DNA of 24,495 bases from QYOJ01 sp043810345 (GTDB lineage Bacteria; Bacteroidota; Bacteroidia; Bacteroidales; FEN-979), in NCBI GenBank assembly GCA_043810345.1, contig JBDROF010000042.1:1-24495 (forward strand). Reading direction: 5' to 3'. The translations under genes and the position numbers were made by a program. The notes below the pieces were generated by a model that worked only from the letters and a program-made list of their open reading frames with translations, was not told where the DNA came from and searched no databases. Position 1 is the first letter of the stretch, and each line of letters starts with the position of its first letter. Positions 8,195-15,840 of this stretch are shown here, piece by piece.

Positions 8195-8948
8195 CATACC
8201 ACTGCAAGATCACATCCTCCCCGTCAAACACAGCATAGGTGAAATGGGTCAGCCAGTCGCCTAGGACGATCTGCCGGCAGCGGTTGGATAACCGGATGTC
8301 AAGTGGGAGATGGTAATGTCCGTAGATCAGGAAATTGAGATCGGGATGGGCAGACAGAACTTGTTCAGAATGCAAGGTGAGTCTTGTCTCAATCAGACGT
8401 CTGGTGAGATCATCCTCTTTCTGCTCCTTCATAAGGGCTGCATACCTGCTCTTGTGCGACCAGTAAAGTGCCATCCGGATACCGATATCGGGATGAAGCC
8501 AGCGGAAGAGCCACTGATTAAACCGGTTGGCAAAGATCTTCTTCAGGAATTTGTAGCCGTTATCGCCTGTACCCAAACCATCGCCATGAGCAAGGTAAAA
8601 CTGTTTTGGACCGAACTGTCTGAATTCCGGTTTGTGGTGCAACTGTATGTGCAGTTCTTCTGTGAGGTAGCTGAAAGCCCACATGTCATGATTTCCGAGG
8701 AACAGGTGAACCGGGATCCCGGCATCGGTGATCTCAACCAGTTTCCCAAGCAGCCGTGTATACCCTTTTGGAATGGCCGTACGGTACTCAAACCAGAAAT
8801 CAAACAGGTCGCCCATCAGGTAGATCTCCGTAGCGTCAATTCGGATCTCATCCAGCCACCGGATAAAACGGAATTCACGTTCCTGGCTACGGATCCGGTC
8901 AGGGATCCCGAAATGAAAATCAGAAACAAAATAGACCTTGTTGCCCAT
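8181..8948 (-). CDS. lpxH: UDP-2,3-diacylglucosamine diphosphatase (LpxH-like)
   Basis: A 255-residue calcineurin-like metallophosphoesterase that fits LpxH, which releases UMP from UDP-2,3-diacylglucosamine in lipid A synthesis at the inner leaflet. The metal-binding set is complete: D10 and H12 (SDFHFG), D47 (GDLFDFW), N86/H87 (GNHD), H121 (HGDGLGTGD) and H211/H213 (YGHYH). GDLFDFWFEY and the helical insertion around 131-170 are features of the LpxH branch rather than generic phosphoesterases. It is the last gene of a minus-strand series and ends inside the bidirectional terminator. The lipoprotein gene lies 30 bases upstream. Confidence 0.88.
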   Translation of the reverse strand: MGNKVYFVSDFHFGIPDRIRSQEREFRFIRWLDEIRIDATEIYLMGDLFDFWFEYRTAIPKGYTRLLGKLVEITDAGIPVHLFLGNHDMWAFSYLTEELHIQLHHKPEFRQFGPKQFYLAHGDGLGTGDNGYKFLKKIFANRFNQWLFRWLHPDIGIRMALYWSHKSRYAALMKEQKEDDLTRRLIETRLTLHSEQVLSAHPDLNFLIYGHYHLPLDIRLSNRCRQIVLGDWLTHFTYAVFDGEDVILQWYEKKT

Positions 8949-8978
8949 GGTTTAAAGCCAGACCAAACTTACAACTTT

Positions 8979-9695
8979 TTACTTTACCCCCCTCAGCCAT
9001 TGATGAAAGAAGAGAGTGTGGCGGTTTCCAGGGTAGGTGGCCATCAATCCGCTGTCAACTCTCCGGTAGTCTTCTGCATCCGTTTTCGCCGACAACACCG
9101 GTCTCACGCCGAAGTGATAGTTGACAACCAGGAGGGTAGAAAAAGCCCCGGCATGTTCCAGGATGAAGGTTTTTTCACACTGTCGTTGTGCTTCCCAAAT
9201 CTGGTTGCACAGGGAATCAACCCTCACCGTCAGCTCGTAAAAACCGGGTTCGCCCTGCCGTTTATCAATGATCAGTTGAAGGGAATCCACTTTCCGGAGG
9301 TTTTCGGCCGAATAGTCATAGAAGGTTTGCAGCAGTTCCGACTCGTTGTTCCCCGACACCCGGAATTTGGGCGGGTAGATATCAAGACGGCCAGAGACCC
9401 GGATCGTATCCCTGGGCGATGCAATGAATACAACCTGATCGTCGGGAGCCACGCGCAGGGCATAGATGCTTGTTTCATCTGTTGCAACACTGCAGTGAAA
9501 CAGTCCATTAGCATCCGGATTTACTGAATCAATTGTAAGCAACTCAGAGGTTTTTTGCTCCAGCAAATAGAGCTTCCCTGATGCCCCTTCCACCTGACCC
9601 AAAACGAAAAACTGGTTTTCATCATCGCGAAGGCATGCAGAAAATAACAAGAGGGTGGGTATTAAACAGATGAATGGGATTGATTCTTTTGTCAT
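8979..9695 (-). CDS. DUF4369-type lipoprotein without thioredoxin domain
   Basis: A 238-residue lipoprotein. A hydrophobic signal ends in FSAC with C21 as the predicted acylated Cys. The residues after it, LRDDE, resemble the Bacteroidota lipoprotein export signal (QKDDE-like), so the protein may be displayed on the cell surface. The region about 28-120 resembles DUF4369, the N-terminal domain of many Bacteroidota thiol-disulfide oxidoreductases (GQVEGASGKLYLLEQ, then a Thr-Ile-Asp-Ser segment). A helical, charged region follows (about 120-190). The usual C-terminal AhpC/TSA thioredoxin domain with CxxC is absent: the frame stops cleanly after LRGVK. Cys residues C142-like and beyond are isolated, so it is unlikely to be a reductase. 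The binding role is unknown. Confidence 0.72.
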   Translation of the reverse strand: MTKESIPFICLIPTLLLFSACLRDDENQFFVLGQVEGASGKLYLLEQKTSELLTIDSVNPDANGLFHCSVATDETSIYALRVAPDDQVVFIASPRDTIRVSGRLDIYPPKFRVSGNNESELLQTFYDYSAENLRKVDSLQLIIDKRQGEPGFYELTVRVDSLCNQIWEAQRQCEKTFILEHAGAFSTLLVVNYHFGVRPVLSAKTDAEDYRRVDSGLMATYPGNRHTLFFHQWLRGVK

Positions 9696-9714
9696 TTTGC
9701 CCGGTCAGTTTTTC

Positions 9715-10440
9715 CTATACTATCTCTATCTTATCCGCCTCAATCAATGCCAACCCTTTGAACTTCAACAACAAATTTACGATGGTTACCACATCTTTCT
9801 GGCAATAGTTGATAATCCGGGGCAGGTCATGATCCTGCCAATATACGCGACTCACATCGCTCCCCTCCAGATCCTCTTTAGGGCTGGGGATGTCAAACAG
9901 GCTAGCCAGTAATTCAAGGGAGGTATAGCTCTTGAAGTCGCCAAATTTCCACAACTCCATGGTGTCGAGGTGATTGACTTCCCAGGGCTTTTTCCCGGAG
10001 AGATCGAGGATAGGAGGAACAGCAATCCCGTTGATCAGCATCCGGCGGATCAGGTATGGGTAGTCGAACTCCTTCCCGTTATGTGCACAAAGGAAGTGGT
10101 ATTTTTTCTCCTGGGCTTTGGAGAGCTGGGAGGTGAAGGCGTTCAGGATAGCTGCTTCGTCGTCTCCGTAAAATGATTTGATCCACAACGTTCCGTTACG
10201 GTAGATTCCGGTGGAGATGCAGATGATCTTCCCAAACTCAGCATAGATGCCGGCCCGCTCATATAGCTGATCAGGACTCTTCATTTCAGGAACAATGCTT
10301 CGGTCGAAGCGGTTCAGTTGTTCAGCTTTCTTGTCCCACAGTTTCCGGAATCGCTCCGGTAATTCGTCGTAACAGCTGTATCCCGGCACGGTTTCGACGT
10401 CGAGAAACAGAACGGATTCGAGGTTGATGTCACTAAGCAT
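9715..10440 (-). CDS. PolB-type 3'-5' exonuclease
   Basis: A stand-alone DEDD-family exonuclease of 241 residues, resembling the predicted PolB-like exonucleases (DNA_pol_B_exo2). The ExoI motif has D14 and E16 in FLDVETVPG. ExoII is HNGKEFDYPYL with D126, and ExoIII is YCQKDVVT with D216. No polymerase domain follows. It should degrade single-stranded or mispaired DNA ends; the physiological role in Bacteroidota is not established. It lies between a Nudix gene (105-base repeat-rich spacer) and the lipoprotein gene (19-base gap). Confidence 0.85.
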   Translation of the reverse strand: MLSDINLESVLFLDVETVPGYSCYDELPERFRKLWDKKAEQLNRFDRSIVPEMKSPDQLYERAGIYAEFGKIICISTGIYRNGTLWIKSFYGDDEAAILNAFTSQLSKAQEKKYHFLCAHNGKEFDYPYLIRRMLINGIAVPPILDLSGKKPWEVNHLDTMELWKFGDFKSYTSLELLASLFDIPSPKEDLEGSDVSRVYWQDHDLPRIINYCQKDVVTIVNLLLKFKGLALIEADKIEIV

Positions 10441-10570
10441 AGACGTTGATTATATGGTGATGTGGTGCAGTGGTGCCATGGTGATATGGTTGTATGGTGG
10501 TATGGTGATGTGGTAATGTGCTAATGTAATCCTTTATTTTGCATTCAGAACTCAGAATTTAGAATTAATG
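10441..10570. repeat. low-complexity spacer repeats between Nudix and exonuclease genes
   Basis: Two repeat families meet here. At about 10545-10570 the words ATTCTAA / ATTCTGA / GTTCTGA repeat and encode the last residues of the Nudix protein and its stop. At about 10448-10525 a degenerate ATGGTGATRTGGT unit recurs many times on +. No open frame or clear promoter was found in the spacer. Confidence 0.75.
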
Positions 10571-10997
10571 AGACTACTTTTTTATCGATCGGAAACGTTA
10601 CATCCTCATCGGTGAGGGTGGCAAGTGGGATCCAGCGAAAACACTGAGCGCCTTCGATCATCCCGGGGAGATCGAATGGAATAGCTGTGGTAGGAAAACG
10701 CAGAGGACCGTTTGGCTTCACCAGGTAATAGATGCTGATCAATTGCATGGCAGAGGGAAGAAGTTTGGTGGGCTGGAAATAATCAGTCGTATAGAAGTGC
10801 CTGCTCACATCAATCTCCAGGTCCAACTCTTCCTTAAACTCCCGCTTCAGGCAATCGATGGTCCCTTCACCAAATACAAGGGCTCCACCAGGAAATTTTG
10901 TCATCAGGGTACCCATACGGAACTCGTCAGTAACCAGAATCTTTCCCTCAAGGATCAGCAAACCATAGACTCGTATATTGAACTGGTTAACACTCAT
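10545..10997 (-). CDS. Nudix hydrolase
   Basis: A 150-residue Nudix fold protein expected to hydrolyse a nucleoside-diphosphate derivative. The Nudix box runs from G38 to L60: G38-x5-E44-x7-R52-E53-x2-E56-E57-x-D59-L60. All catalytic Glu residues are present, but the usual Gly near the end is Asp. I chose the ATG at 10997. The frame is open for 25 more codons upstream, but these are the antisense-free tail of mnmD in another frame and lack similarity to the family. This start overlaps the mnmD stop by 11 bases, implying translational coupling. The C-terminal NSEF is written in an intergenic-type repeat, so the end of the protein may have drifted. Substrate is unknown. Confidence 0.88.
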   Translation of the reverse strand: MSVNQFNIRVYGLLILEGKILVTDEFRMGTLMTKFPGGALVFGEGTIDCLKREFKEELDLEIDVSRHFYTTDYFQPTKLLPSAMQLISIYYLVKPNGPLRFPTTAIPFDLPGMIEGAQCFRWIPLATLTDEDVTFPIDKKVVSLILNSEF

Positions 10998-11676
10998 AAT
11001 TATTCTTTTTCGCGCGAAGGATCTCTCTTTTCCCGGGAGGACCGGGTAGTTTCTCGATCGAAAAACCGGCATCCCTGAGGTTACGTTTCACCTCCCCTTT
11101 ACTGGAGTATGTTACCAGGATGCCGCCGGGATGCAGCATCCCGTAGATGTTCTCGAAGATCTGTTTCGTCCAGAGATCCGGTTGCACAGCTGGAGAAAAA
11201 GCATCGAAATAGATCACATCGAAAGCTGAATCTGGCAGGATAAAGGATCGAAGGTCAGCTTTGTGTTTTGTAAGCAGAAAATGTTGACTCACCTGATGCG
11301 ATGACTCCCAGGGAACTTCGTGGATCTTTTTATACAGTTCCTGGGTTTCCGGTTTCTGCAGAAAGGATGGGTAGTTCAATGTCTCCCAGACCTTGTTTTC
11401 CAAAGGATACAGTTCAATTGCGGTATAGCGCACTTCACGTCTTTGCCTCTTTGCGGTGAAGAGCGTCAGGAGCGCATTCAATCCCGTTCCAAATCCCACC
11501 TCAAAAACAGCCACAGGATCAACGTTGTTGTCCACTACCAGCAATCCCTGATCAATAAACACATGCGTTGACTCCTGCACTGCCCCGAAAGTGGAGTGAT
11601 AGTGTTCATTCAGCTCAGGTACAAACAGGGTGTCCGAGCCGTCCAGGGTGCGCTGTATTTCTATGTTCAGGGTCAT
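10987..11676 (-). CDS. mnmD: tRNA 5-methylaminomethyl-2-thiouridine methyltransferase MnmD
   Basis: A 229-residue SAM-dependent methyltransferase (DUF752/Methyltransf_30) that would methylate the aminomethyl group on wobble U34 of certain tRNAs, the last step of mnm5s2U formation. The SAM site is FEVGFGTGLNA at 58-68, with E88 of AIELYPLE for the ribose. DAFSP at 158-162 and the C-terminal PGPPGKREI at 211-219 are signatures of this family. It is the stand-alone form, without the FAD-dependent MnmC1 oxidase domain found in the E. coli fusion. The ATG at 11676 sits in a run of ATGACC-like repeats, so the exact start is a little uncertain. It overlaps the Nudix gene downstream. Confidence 0.88.
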   Translation of the reverse strand: MTLNIEIQRTLDGSDTLFVPELNEHYHSTFGAVQESTHVFIDQGLLVVDNNVDPVAVFEVGFGTGLNALLTLFTAKRQRREVRYTAIELYPLENKVWETLNYPSFLQKPETQELYKKIHEVPWESSHQVSQHFLLTKHKADLRSFILPDSAFDVIYFDAFSPAVQPDLWTKQIFENIYGMLHPGGILVTYSSKGEVKRNLRDAGFSIEKLPGPPGKREILRAKKNNYEC

Positions 11677-11775
11677 ACGGTCATAAAGTCATGTGGTCAT
11701 GAAGTGATGAGGGTGATGCAAGTCATATTCATATATGTGCAATGATGTGCAATGTTGTGCAATGATGTGCAATTA
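11677..11775. repeat. 10-bp tandem repeat overlapping the E1 stop codon
   Basis: Four consecutive TGTGCAATGW units occupy 11736-11775 on +, the last one changed to TGTGCAATTA, whose final TTA is the stop codon (TAA) of the E1 gene on the minus strand. The rest of the spacer up to the mnmD ATG is made of CATGACC / CATCACC-like words. No promoter box is visible. Confidence 0.85.
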
Positions 11776-14169
11776 ATATAGTCTCGGATATTTGTTAGGA
11801 TTGTACTCATGCATCATGTCGTAAACCGTCTGAAATACATCCTCAGCGTTGGGGTTTGAAAAGTAGTCTCCATCACTGCTATACGCCGGACGGTGATCAT
11901 GGGAAGTCAGGGTTTTCGGGACCGTATCTAGGAACTGGTATCCACCCTGATCCTCCAGTACCTTCTGCATCATATAGGCTGTGGCACCACCCGGAACATC
12001 TTCATCGAAGAAAATGATCTTGTTGGTTTTCTTCAGCGAATTCAGGATGTCGTGGTGGAGGTCGAACGGAACCAGCGACTGTGCGTCGATCAGCTCCACT
12101 GAGATCCTGAAATCTTTTAACTGGGGAAGGGCCTCCTGGGCAATCTTCACGCAGGAGCCATAGGTCACCAGGGTGACATCTGTCCCCTCCTGGAGCACCT
12201 CTGCAGTACCAACAGGGATCCGGAATTCACCAATGTTGTCAGGCAACCGCTCTTTAAGGCGGTAGCCGTTGAGCGGCTCGATGATCAGGGCGGGGTCGTC
12301 AGAGGCTATCATGGTATTGTAGAACCCAGCCGCCTGGGTCATATCCCTGGGTACTAGTACATTGACCCCCCTGATGGAGTTGATCACCATGCTGAGCGGG
12401 GAGCCACTGTGCCAGATCCCAACCAGCCTGTGTCCGCGCGTACTGATGATCAAGGGAACTTTCTGTCCTCCTTTCGTACGATATTGGGTAGTGGCCAGAT
12501 CGTCGCTCATGACCTGAAGTCCATACAGGAGATAGTCAAAATACTGGATTTCTGAAATAGGACGTAAGCCGCGCAATGCCAGCCCGATTCCCTGCCCGAT
12601 GATGGTGGCTTCACGGATGCCTGTGTCAAAGATCCGGGATTCTCCGTATTTCGCCTGCAATCCCTCGAGGGTCTGGTTCACGCCTCCGATCTTTCCAACA
12701 TCCTCACCATACATTACGGCCAGCGGATTGTTCTTAAACAGGTAATCGTAATTGGCCAGCAGTACTTCACGGCCGGTCACGATGGGGGATTCTTCTGTGA
12801 ACCGAGGGGGTACCCCTTTGATTTTCAGAGCCTGGTGGTCTGATTCACTGTATAGGTGAGAGTTGTACCTGTCGGCATTCACCATTGTTTGTTGATCCAG
12901 CCAGGCACGGAGTTCGGCTACCATCGGTTTCTTCACCCCGCAAGTGAGGCAAACATCCCTGAGGATCTTTTTGGCCGAGGAGATCACATCCTTCCGGGTG
13001 GGTTCACCCACCAGGCTCAAATCGTCCGCAATGCGATCGATCTTGTCCTGTTTATTACACGGACAGTGGGTTGTCTTTACAGTATCGATCAGTTTTTTAC
13101 GCTCCTCCTTGATGGGAGCCTGGAAATGGTTCCACGCCTTCTTCCGGGCTTCGCGGGCACGATGAAGTGCCTTCTCCTCGATCTTATCAAGCTCATCAGA
13201 AGAGGCCAGGGCACTTTCGAGGATCCAATTTCTCATCTGGGCAATGCAATCGAACTTCTTTTCCCAGGTCAGGCGCTCTTCAGATTTATAACGTTCGTGG
13301 GAACCGGACGTGGAGTGTCCCTGTGGCTGTGTCAGTTCGGTCACATGGAACAGGACAGGAATGTGATCTTTCCTGCAAACGGCGATTCCCTCTTTGAAGG
13401 TCTTATAGAGCTCAGGGTAATCCCACCCCTTGATTTTGTATATGATGATCCCGGGGTGTTGGTCGTCCTTTTCAAATCCTTTGAGGACATCCGAGATACT
13501 TTGTTTGGTGGTTTGATACTCCTGTGGAACAGAGATCCCGTAGCCATCGTCCCACACCGATATGGCCATCGGGACCTGCATGACGCCTGCGGCATTCACC
13601 GTCTCCCAGAAATGACCTTCCGATGTAGAGGCATCGCCGATCATCCCGAAGGCTACCTCATTTCCTTTGATGGAAAACTGCGGAAACGACTTTAGTCCCG
13701 GTGTGTTCCTGTAAAGTTTTGATGCAAGGGCCAACCCAAGAAGCCGGGGCATCTGGCCGGCGGTAGGAGAGATGTCGGCGGAGGAGTTTTTCTGCTTCGT
13801 CAGATCCTTCCAATTGCCATGTTCGTCAAGGCTCCGGGTAGCAAAATGGTTGTTCATGATCCGGCCGGCAGTTCCGGGATTAACATCTAAATCTGTATCT
13901 CCGTAGAGTTGAGCAAAAAATTCCTCGGGAGAGAACAGCCCGGCAGCCATCATGAACGTCTGGTCGCGGTAATATCCCGAACGCCAGTCGCCATCCTGGA
14001 AAAATTTGGCCAGGACCAGTTGAGGCACCTCTTTCCCGTCACCGAAGATGCCAAAGTTGGCTCTTCCACCCAGTGTTTCCCGTCTCCCCAGCAGACTCAG
14101 TTGCCGGCTCAGGTTCGCCAGCATGTAATCATCTAATATATCCTCTTTGGTGAATTTTGTTTTGGTCAT
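11773..14169 (-). CDS. 2-oxoacid dehydrogenase E1, fused alpha and beta subunits
   Basis: A 798-residue fusion of E1 alpha (about 15-400) and E1 beta (about 455-798), the TPP-dependent decarboxylase of a 2-oxoacid dehydrogenase complex. It is most like the branched-chain (2-oxoisovalerate) type. The alpha half has the TPP motif starting GDASTSEGHFWE at 179 and ending WDDGYGIS, where the usual NN is DD. The beta half has the YGEDVGKIGG start, FDTGIREATIIGQGIGLA and TRGHRLVGIWHSG, all typical of E1 beta. A linker with clustered Cys (CPCNKQ and CLTCGVKKP, about 370-415) joins the halves. E2 and E3 are not in the window. It sits just after rubrerythrin and rubredoxin, and near the VOR operon that acts on the same class of substrate. 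Confidence 0.87.
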   Translation of the reverse strand: MTKTKFTKEDILDDYMLANLSRQLSLLGRRETLGGRANFGIFGDGKEVPQLVLAKFFQDGDWRSGYYRDQTFMMAAGLFSPEEFFAQLYGDTDLDVNPGTAGRIMNNHFATRSLDEHGNWKDLTKQKNSSADISPTAGQMPRLLGLALASKLYRNTPGLKSFPQFSIKGNEVAFGMIGDASTSEGHFWETVNAAGVMQVPMAISVWDDGYGISVPQEYQTTKQSISDVLKGFEKDDQHPGIIIYKIKGWDYPELYKTFKEGIAVCRKDHIPVLFHVTELTQPQGHSTSGSHERYKSEERLTWEKKFDCIAQMRNWILESALASSDELDKIEEKALHRAREARKKAWNHFQAPIKEERKKLIDTVKTTHCPCNKQDKIDRIADDLSLVGEPTRKDVISSAKKILRDVCLTCGVKKPMVAELRAWLDQQTMVNADRYNSHLYSESDHQALKIKGVPPRFTEESPIVTGREVLLANYDYLFKNNPLAVMYGEDVGKIGGVNQTLEGLQAKYGESRIFDTGIREATIIGQGIGLALRGLRPISEIQYFDYLLYGLQVMSDDLATTQYRTKGGQKVPLIISTRGHRLVGIWHSGSPLSMVINSIRGVNVLVPRDMTQAAGFYNTMIASDDPALIIEPLNGYRLKERLPDNIGEFRIPVGTAEVLQEGTDVTLVTYGSCVKIAQEALPQLKDFRISVELIDAQSLVPFDLHHDILNSLKKTNKIIFFDEDVPGGATAYMMQKVLEDQGGYQFLDTVPKTLTSHDHRPAYSSDGDYFSNPNAEDVFQTVYDMMHEYNPNKYPRLY

Positions 14170-14177
14170 TCGTTATT

Positions 14178-14235
14178 TTTTTGCCCCTAAATCCCTGAAG
14201 GGGACTTACTCCCCCTTTAGGGGGTCTGGGGGTCA
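14178..14235. repeat. CCCCTAAA / CCCCCTTTAG palindromic repeat after rubrerythrin
   Basis: The spacer holds GCCCCTAAATCCCTGAAGGG, then ACTCCCCCTTTAGGGGGT (a hairpin with five C-G pairs and loop TTTA), then GGGGGTC. On the gene strand the repeat begins directly at the rubrerythrin TGA. This word family is widespread between genes in Bacteroidota and may act as a terminator or REP-like element. Confidence 0.75.
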
Positions 14236-14811
14236 GTAGTTCTCCGACTTGATCTCGAAGTACGCCATCGGGTGATCGCAAACCGGACAGTTGTTCAGGG
14301 CCTTGTTGCCATAATGTATATGGCCGCATTTCCGGCAGATCCAGGCCTGTTTCTCTTCCCGTCTGAACACCTCATCTTTTTCAATATTTCCCAATAGCTT
14401 GAGGTACCTCGCTTCGTGATCGGCTTCGATCTTGGCGATCAGTTTGAACGCCGTAGCTACCTTGGAGAATCCTTCCTCCCGGGCCACCCGGGCAAATTCG
14501 GGGTAGAGATCTTCCCACTCTTCATGTTCTCCCATTGCGGCAGCTTTCAGGTTTTCGGTGGTTTTGCCGATGACACCGGCCGGAAAGGCGGCAGTGATCT
14601 CCACTATCCCTCCTTCAAGGAAACGAAAGAAGATCTTCCCGTGCTGTTCTTCGTTCAGAGCAGTCTCTTCAAACAGCGCTGCAATTTGTTGATATCCTTC
14701 TTTTGCGGCCTGTTTGGCAAAAAACTGATAGCGGTTCTTGGCTTGCGATTCACCAGCAAACGCTTTAAGCAGGTTTTGTTCAGTTCGGGTTCCTTTGATA
14801 CTTTTTCCCAT
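14233..14811 (-). CDS. rbr: rubrerythrin
   Basis: A 192-residue non-haem di-iron peroxidase that reduces hydrogen peroxide in the cytoplasm. The N-terminal ferritin-like four-helix domain (about 8-140) supplies the diiron ligands: E21, E54 with H57 (NEEQH), E95/E98 region (GEHEEWE) and E129 with H132 (KIEADHE). The C-terminal rubredoxin-like domain has C159-x2-C162 and C175-x2-C178 for one Fe(Cys)4 site. All expected ligands are present and the length is usual. A free rubredoxin, the usual electron donor, is encoded 57 bases upstream in the same direction. A TACCTTTG box in that gap may give rubrerythrin an extra transcript. Confidence 0.95.
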   Translation of the reverse strand: MGKSIKGTRTEQNLLKAFAGESQAKNRYQFFAKQAAKEGYQQIAALFEETALNEEQHGKIFFRFLEGGIVEITAAFPAGVIGKTTENLKAAAMGEHEEWEDLYPEFARVAREEGFSKVATAFKLIAKIEADHEARYLKLLGNIEKDEVFRREEKQAWICRKCGHIHYGNKALNNCPVCDHPMAYFEIKSENY

Positions 14812-14844
14812 GATTATCTTCGATTATTAGCTGATTTTGCATAT

Positions 14845-14852
14845 CAAAGGTA
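14845..14852 (-). promoter_or_regulatory. -7 box upstream of rubrerythrin
   Basis: TACCTTTG on the minus strand matches TAnnTTTG, 33 bases before the rubrerythrin ATG and between it and the rubredoxin stop. The -33 element is poor. An internal promoter would allow rubrerythrin to be induced separately. Confidence 0.45.
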
Positions 14853-14868
14853 AGGAATTCACTGCAGA

Positions 14869-15039
14869 TTAATCATCCATTAGTACATAATCAGCTTTGG
14901 TTACCTGGCAGATCGGGCAGGTCCAATCATCCGGGATATCTTCAAAAGCGGTTCCTGGTGCAATCCCCGAATCGGGATCGCCTTCAGCCGGGTCATACAC
15001 ATGGCCGCATACTGTACACTTGTATTTCTTGTTTCCCAT
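14869..15039 (-). CDS. rubredoxin
   Basis: A 56-residue one-iron electron carrier. The knuckles are C8-T-V-C11-G-H-V-Y-D-P and C41-P-I-C44-Q-V-T-K, with the conserved YDP, the GDPDSGIAPGT loop and DDWTCP between them. The Gly that nearly always follows the fourth Cys (CPxCG) is Gln here, which is unusual. It should pass electrons from a ferredoxin- or NADH-linked reductase to the rubrerythrin encoded next. The ATG at 15039 is directly followed by GNKKYKC, a normal rubredoxin start. The gene is 130 bases from the VOR gamma-subunit gene. No strong promoter box was found in that gap, so it may be transcribed with the VOR operon. Confidence 0.93.
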   Translation of the reverse strand: MGNKKYKCTVCGHVYDPAEGDPDSGIAPGTAFEDIPDDWTCPICQVTKADYVLMDD

Positions 15040-15150
15040 CGATGGTGGTCATAGTAAGATCAAAGAACGATGTTGGTTGCTGTGCATAGTTTGTTGTAAT
15101 GGTTCTTATTTTGGCAATTGTTGCATGGATAATGATAGTTTGGTGCAAGG

Positions 15151-15174
15151 AGGGGTCATCCCGGAGAGGGGTCA
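15151..15174. repeat. TGACCCCT direct repeat including the VOR gamma stop codon
   Basis: On the gene strand the TGA stop at 15174-15172 begins a TGACCCCT unit. An identical unit follows 16 bases on (15158-15151), with CTCCGGGA between. The rest of the 15040-15150 spacer shows no gene or clear promoter. Confidence 0.6.
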
Positions 15175-15723
15175 AATCACATGCACCGGCTGGATCAGAT
15201 CCTGTCCGGTAGTAATGGCTTTCTCATTATCCGGAATTAGTTTATGGTGCCTTGCGGGAAGGGATTTCTTCAGTCCTTTATGGATATTTTCCATTTTGAC
15301 AATTGGTTTCAGCTTCAGGAAACCGCCTAACACCATCATGTTAAAAACTTTTGACAACCCCATTCTACCAGCCTCATCAGTAGCAGCGATAGAGTAGATG
15401 TTAATGTCTTTGCGCCCAGGAGGTCGTGTGATTCCATTGGGATCGTAGATTAGCAGGCCACCCGGCTTAACGGCGTTTTCAAACTTATCCAGGGACTGTT
15501 GGTTCAGGACAATGGCCGTATCATATTTGTTCAGGATGGGAGAGCTGATCCGTTCATCGGATATAATCACCGTCACATTGGCAGTGCCACCCCGCATCTC
15601 CGGACCGTAGGAAGGCATCCAGCTTACCTCCTGGTTCTGCATGACACCCGAGTAGGCGAGAATTTTTCCCATCGATAAAACTCCTTGCCCACCAAAGCCT
15701 GCTATGATAATCTCTTCTGTCAT
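15172..15723 (-). CDS. 2-oxoacid:ferredoxin oxidoreductase, gamma subunit
   Basis: The 183-residue gamma subunit of a four-subunit OFOR, here assigned to the VOR (2-oxoisovalerate) type because of its neighbours. It opens with the family signature IIIAGFGGQGVLSMG (GFGGQGV at 9-15) and has SYGPEMRGG at 38-46, the segment expected near the CoA and alpha-subunit interface. It is encoded last in the order delta, alpha, beta, gamma. The 104-base gap before it, unlike the tight spacing of the other genes, is filled by repeats. A broad 2-oxoacid specificity is possible. Confidence 0.9.
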   Translation of the reverse strand: MTEEIIIAGFGGQGVLSMGKILAYSGVMQNQEVSWMPSYGPEMRGGTANVTVIISDERISSPILNKYDTAIVLNQQSLDKFENAVKPGGLLIYDPNGITRPPGRKDINIYSIAATDEAGRMGLSKVFNMMVLGGFLKLKPIVKMENIHKGLKKSLPARHHKLIPDNEKAITTGQDLIQPVHVI

Positions 15724-15769
15724 ATCGTATAGTTCTTATTTAACGATTGTTTCTTAGTTATCTGATGCT

Positions 15770-15840
15770 GGATTACTTGATAACTAGATAACTAGATAAA
15801 AAATGATCAAATCATCCAGATATCCAGTTATCCAGTTATC
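15770..15840. repeat. GATAACTA / CCAGTTAT repeats after the VOR beta gene
   Basis: GATAACTA occurs twice in tandem near 15778-15796 and ATCCAGTT twice near 15822-15838. The second set directly follows the beta-subunit stop on the gene strand (TAA then CTGGATA). ATGATCAAATCAT at about 15803-15815 is an imperfect dyad. The spacer holds no gene. Confidence 0.7.

Noticed and set aside
8310..9527. 405-codon open frame on + antisense to lpxH and the lipoprotein gene
   Set aside because: Both minus-strand genes have clear motifs; the antisense translation shows no domain and is a by-product of their codon usage.
11736..11775. Possible CRISPR array from regular TGTGCAATG repeats
   Set aside because: Units are 10 bases and directly adjacent with no spacers; this is a simple tandem repeat.
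12856..13695. 279-codon open frame antisense to the E1 gene
   Set aside because: It mirrors a well-conserved E1 region and has no recognisable motif or start signal.
15040..15171. Possible riboswitch or small RNA in the spacer before rubredoxin
   Set aside because: No convincing stem set or conserved motif could be seen.
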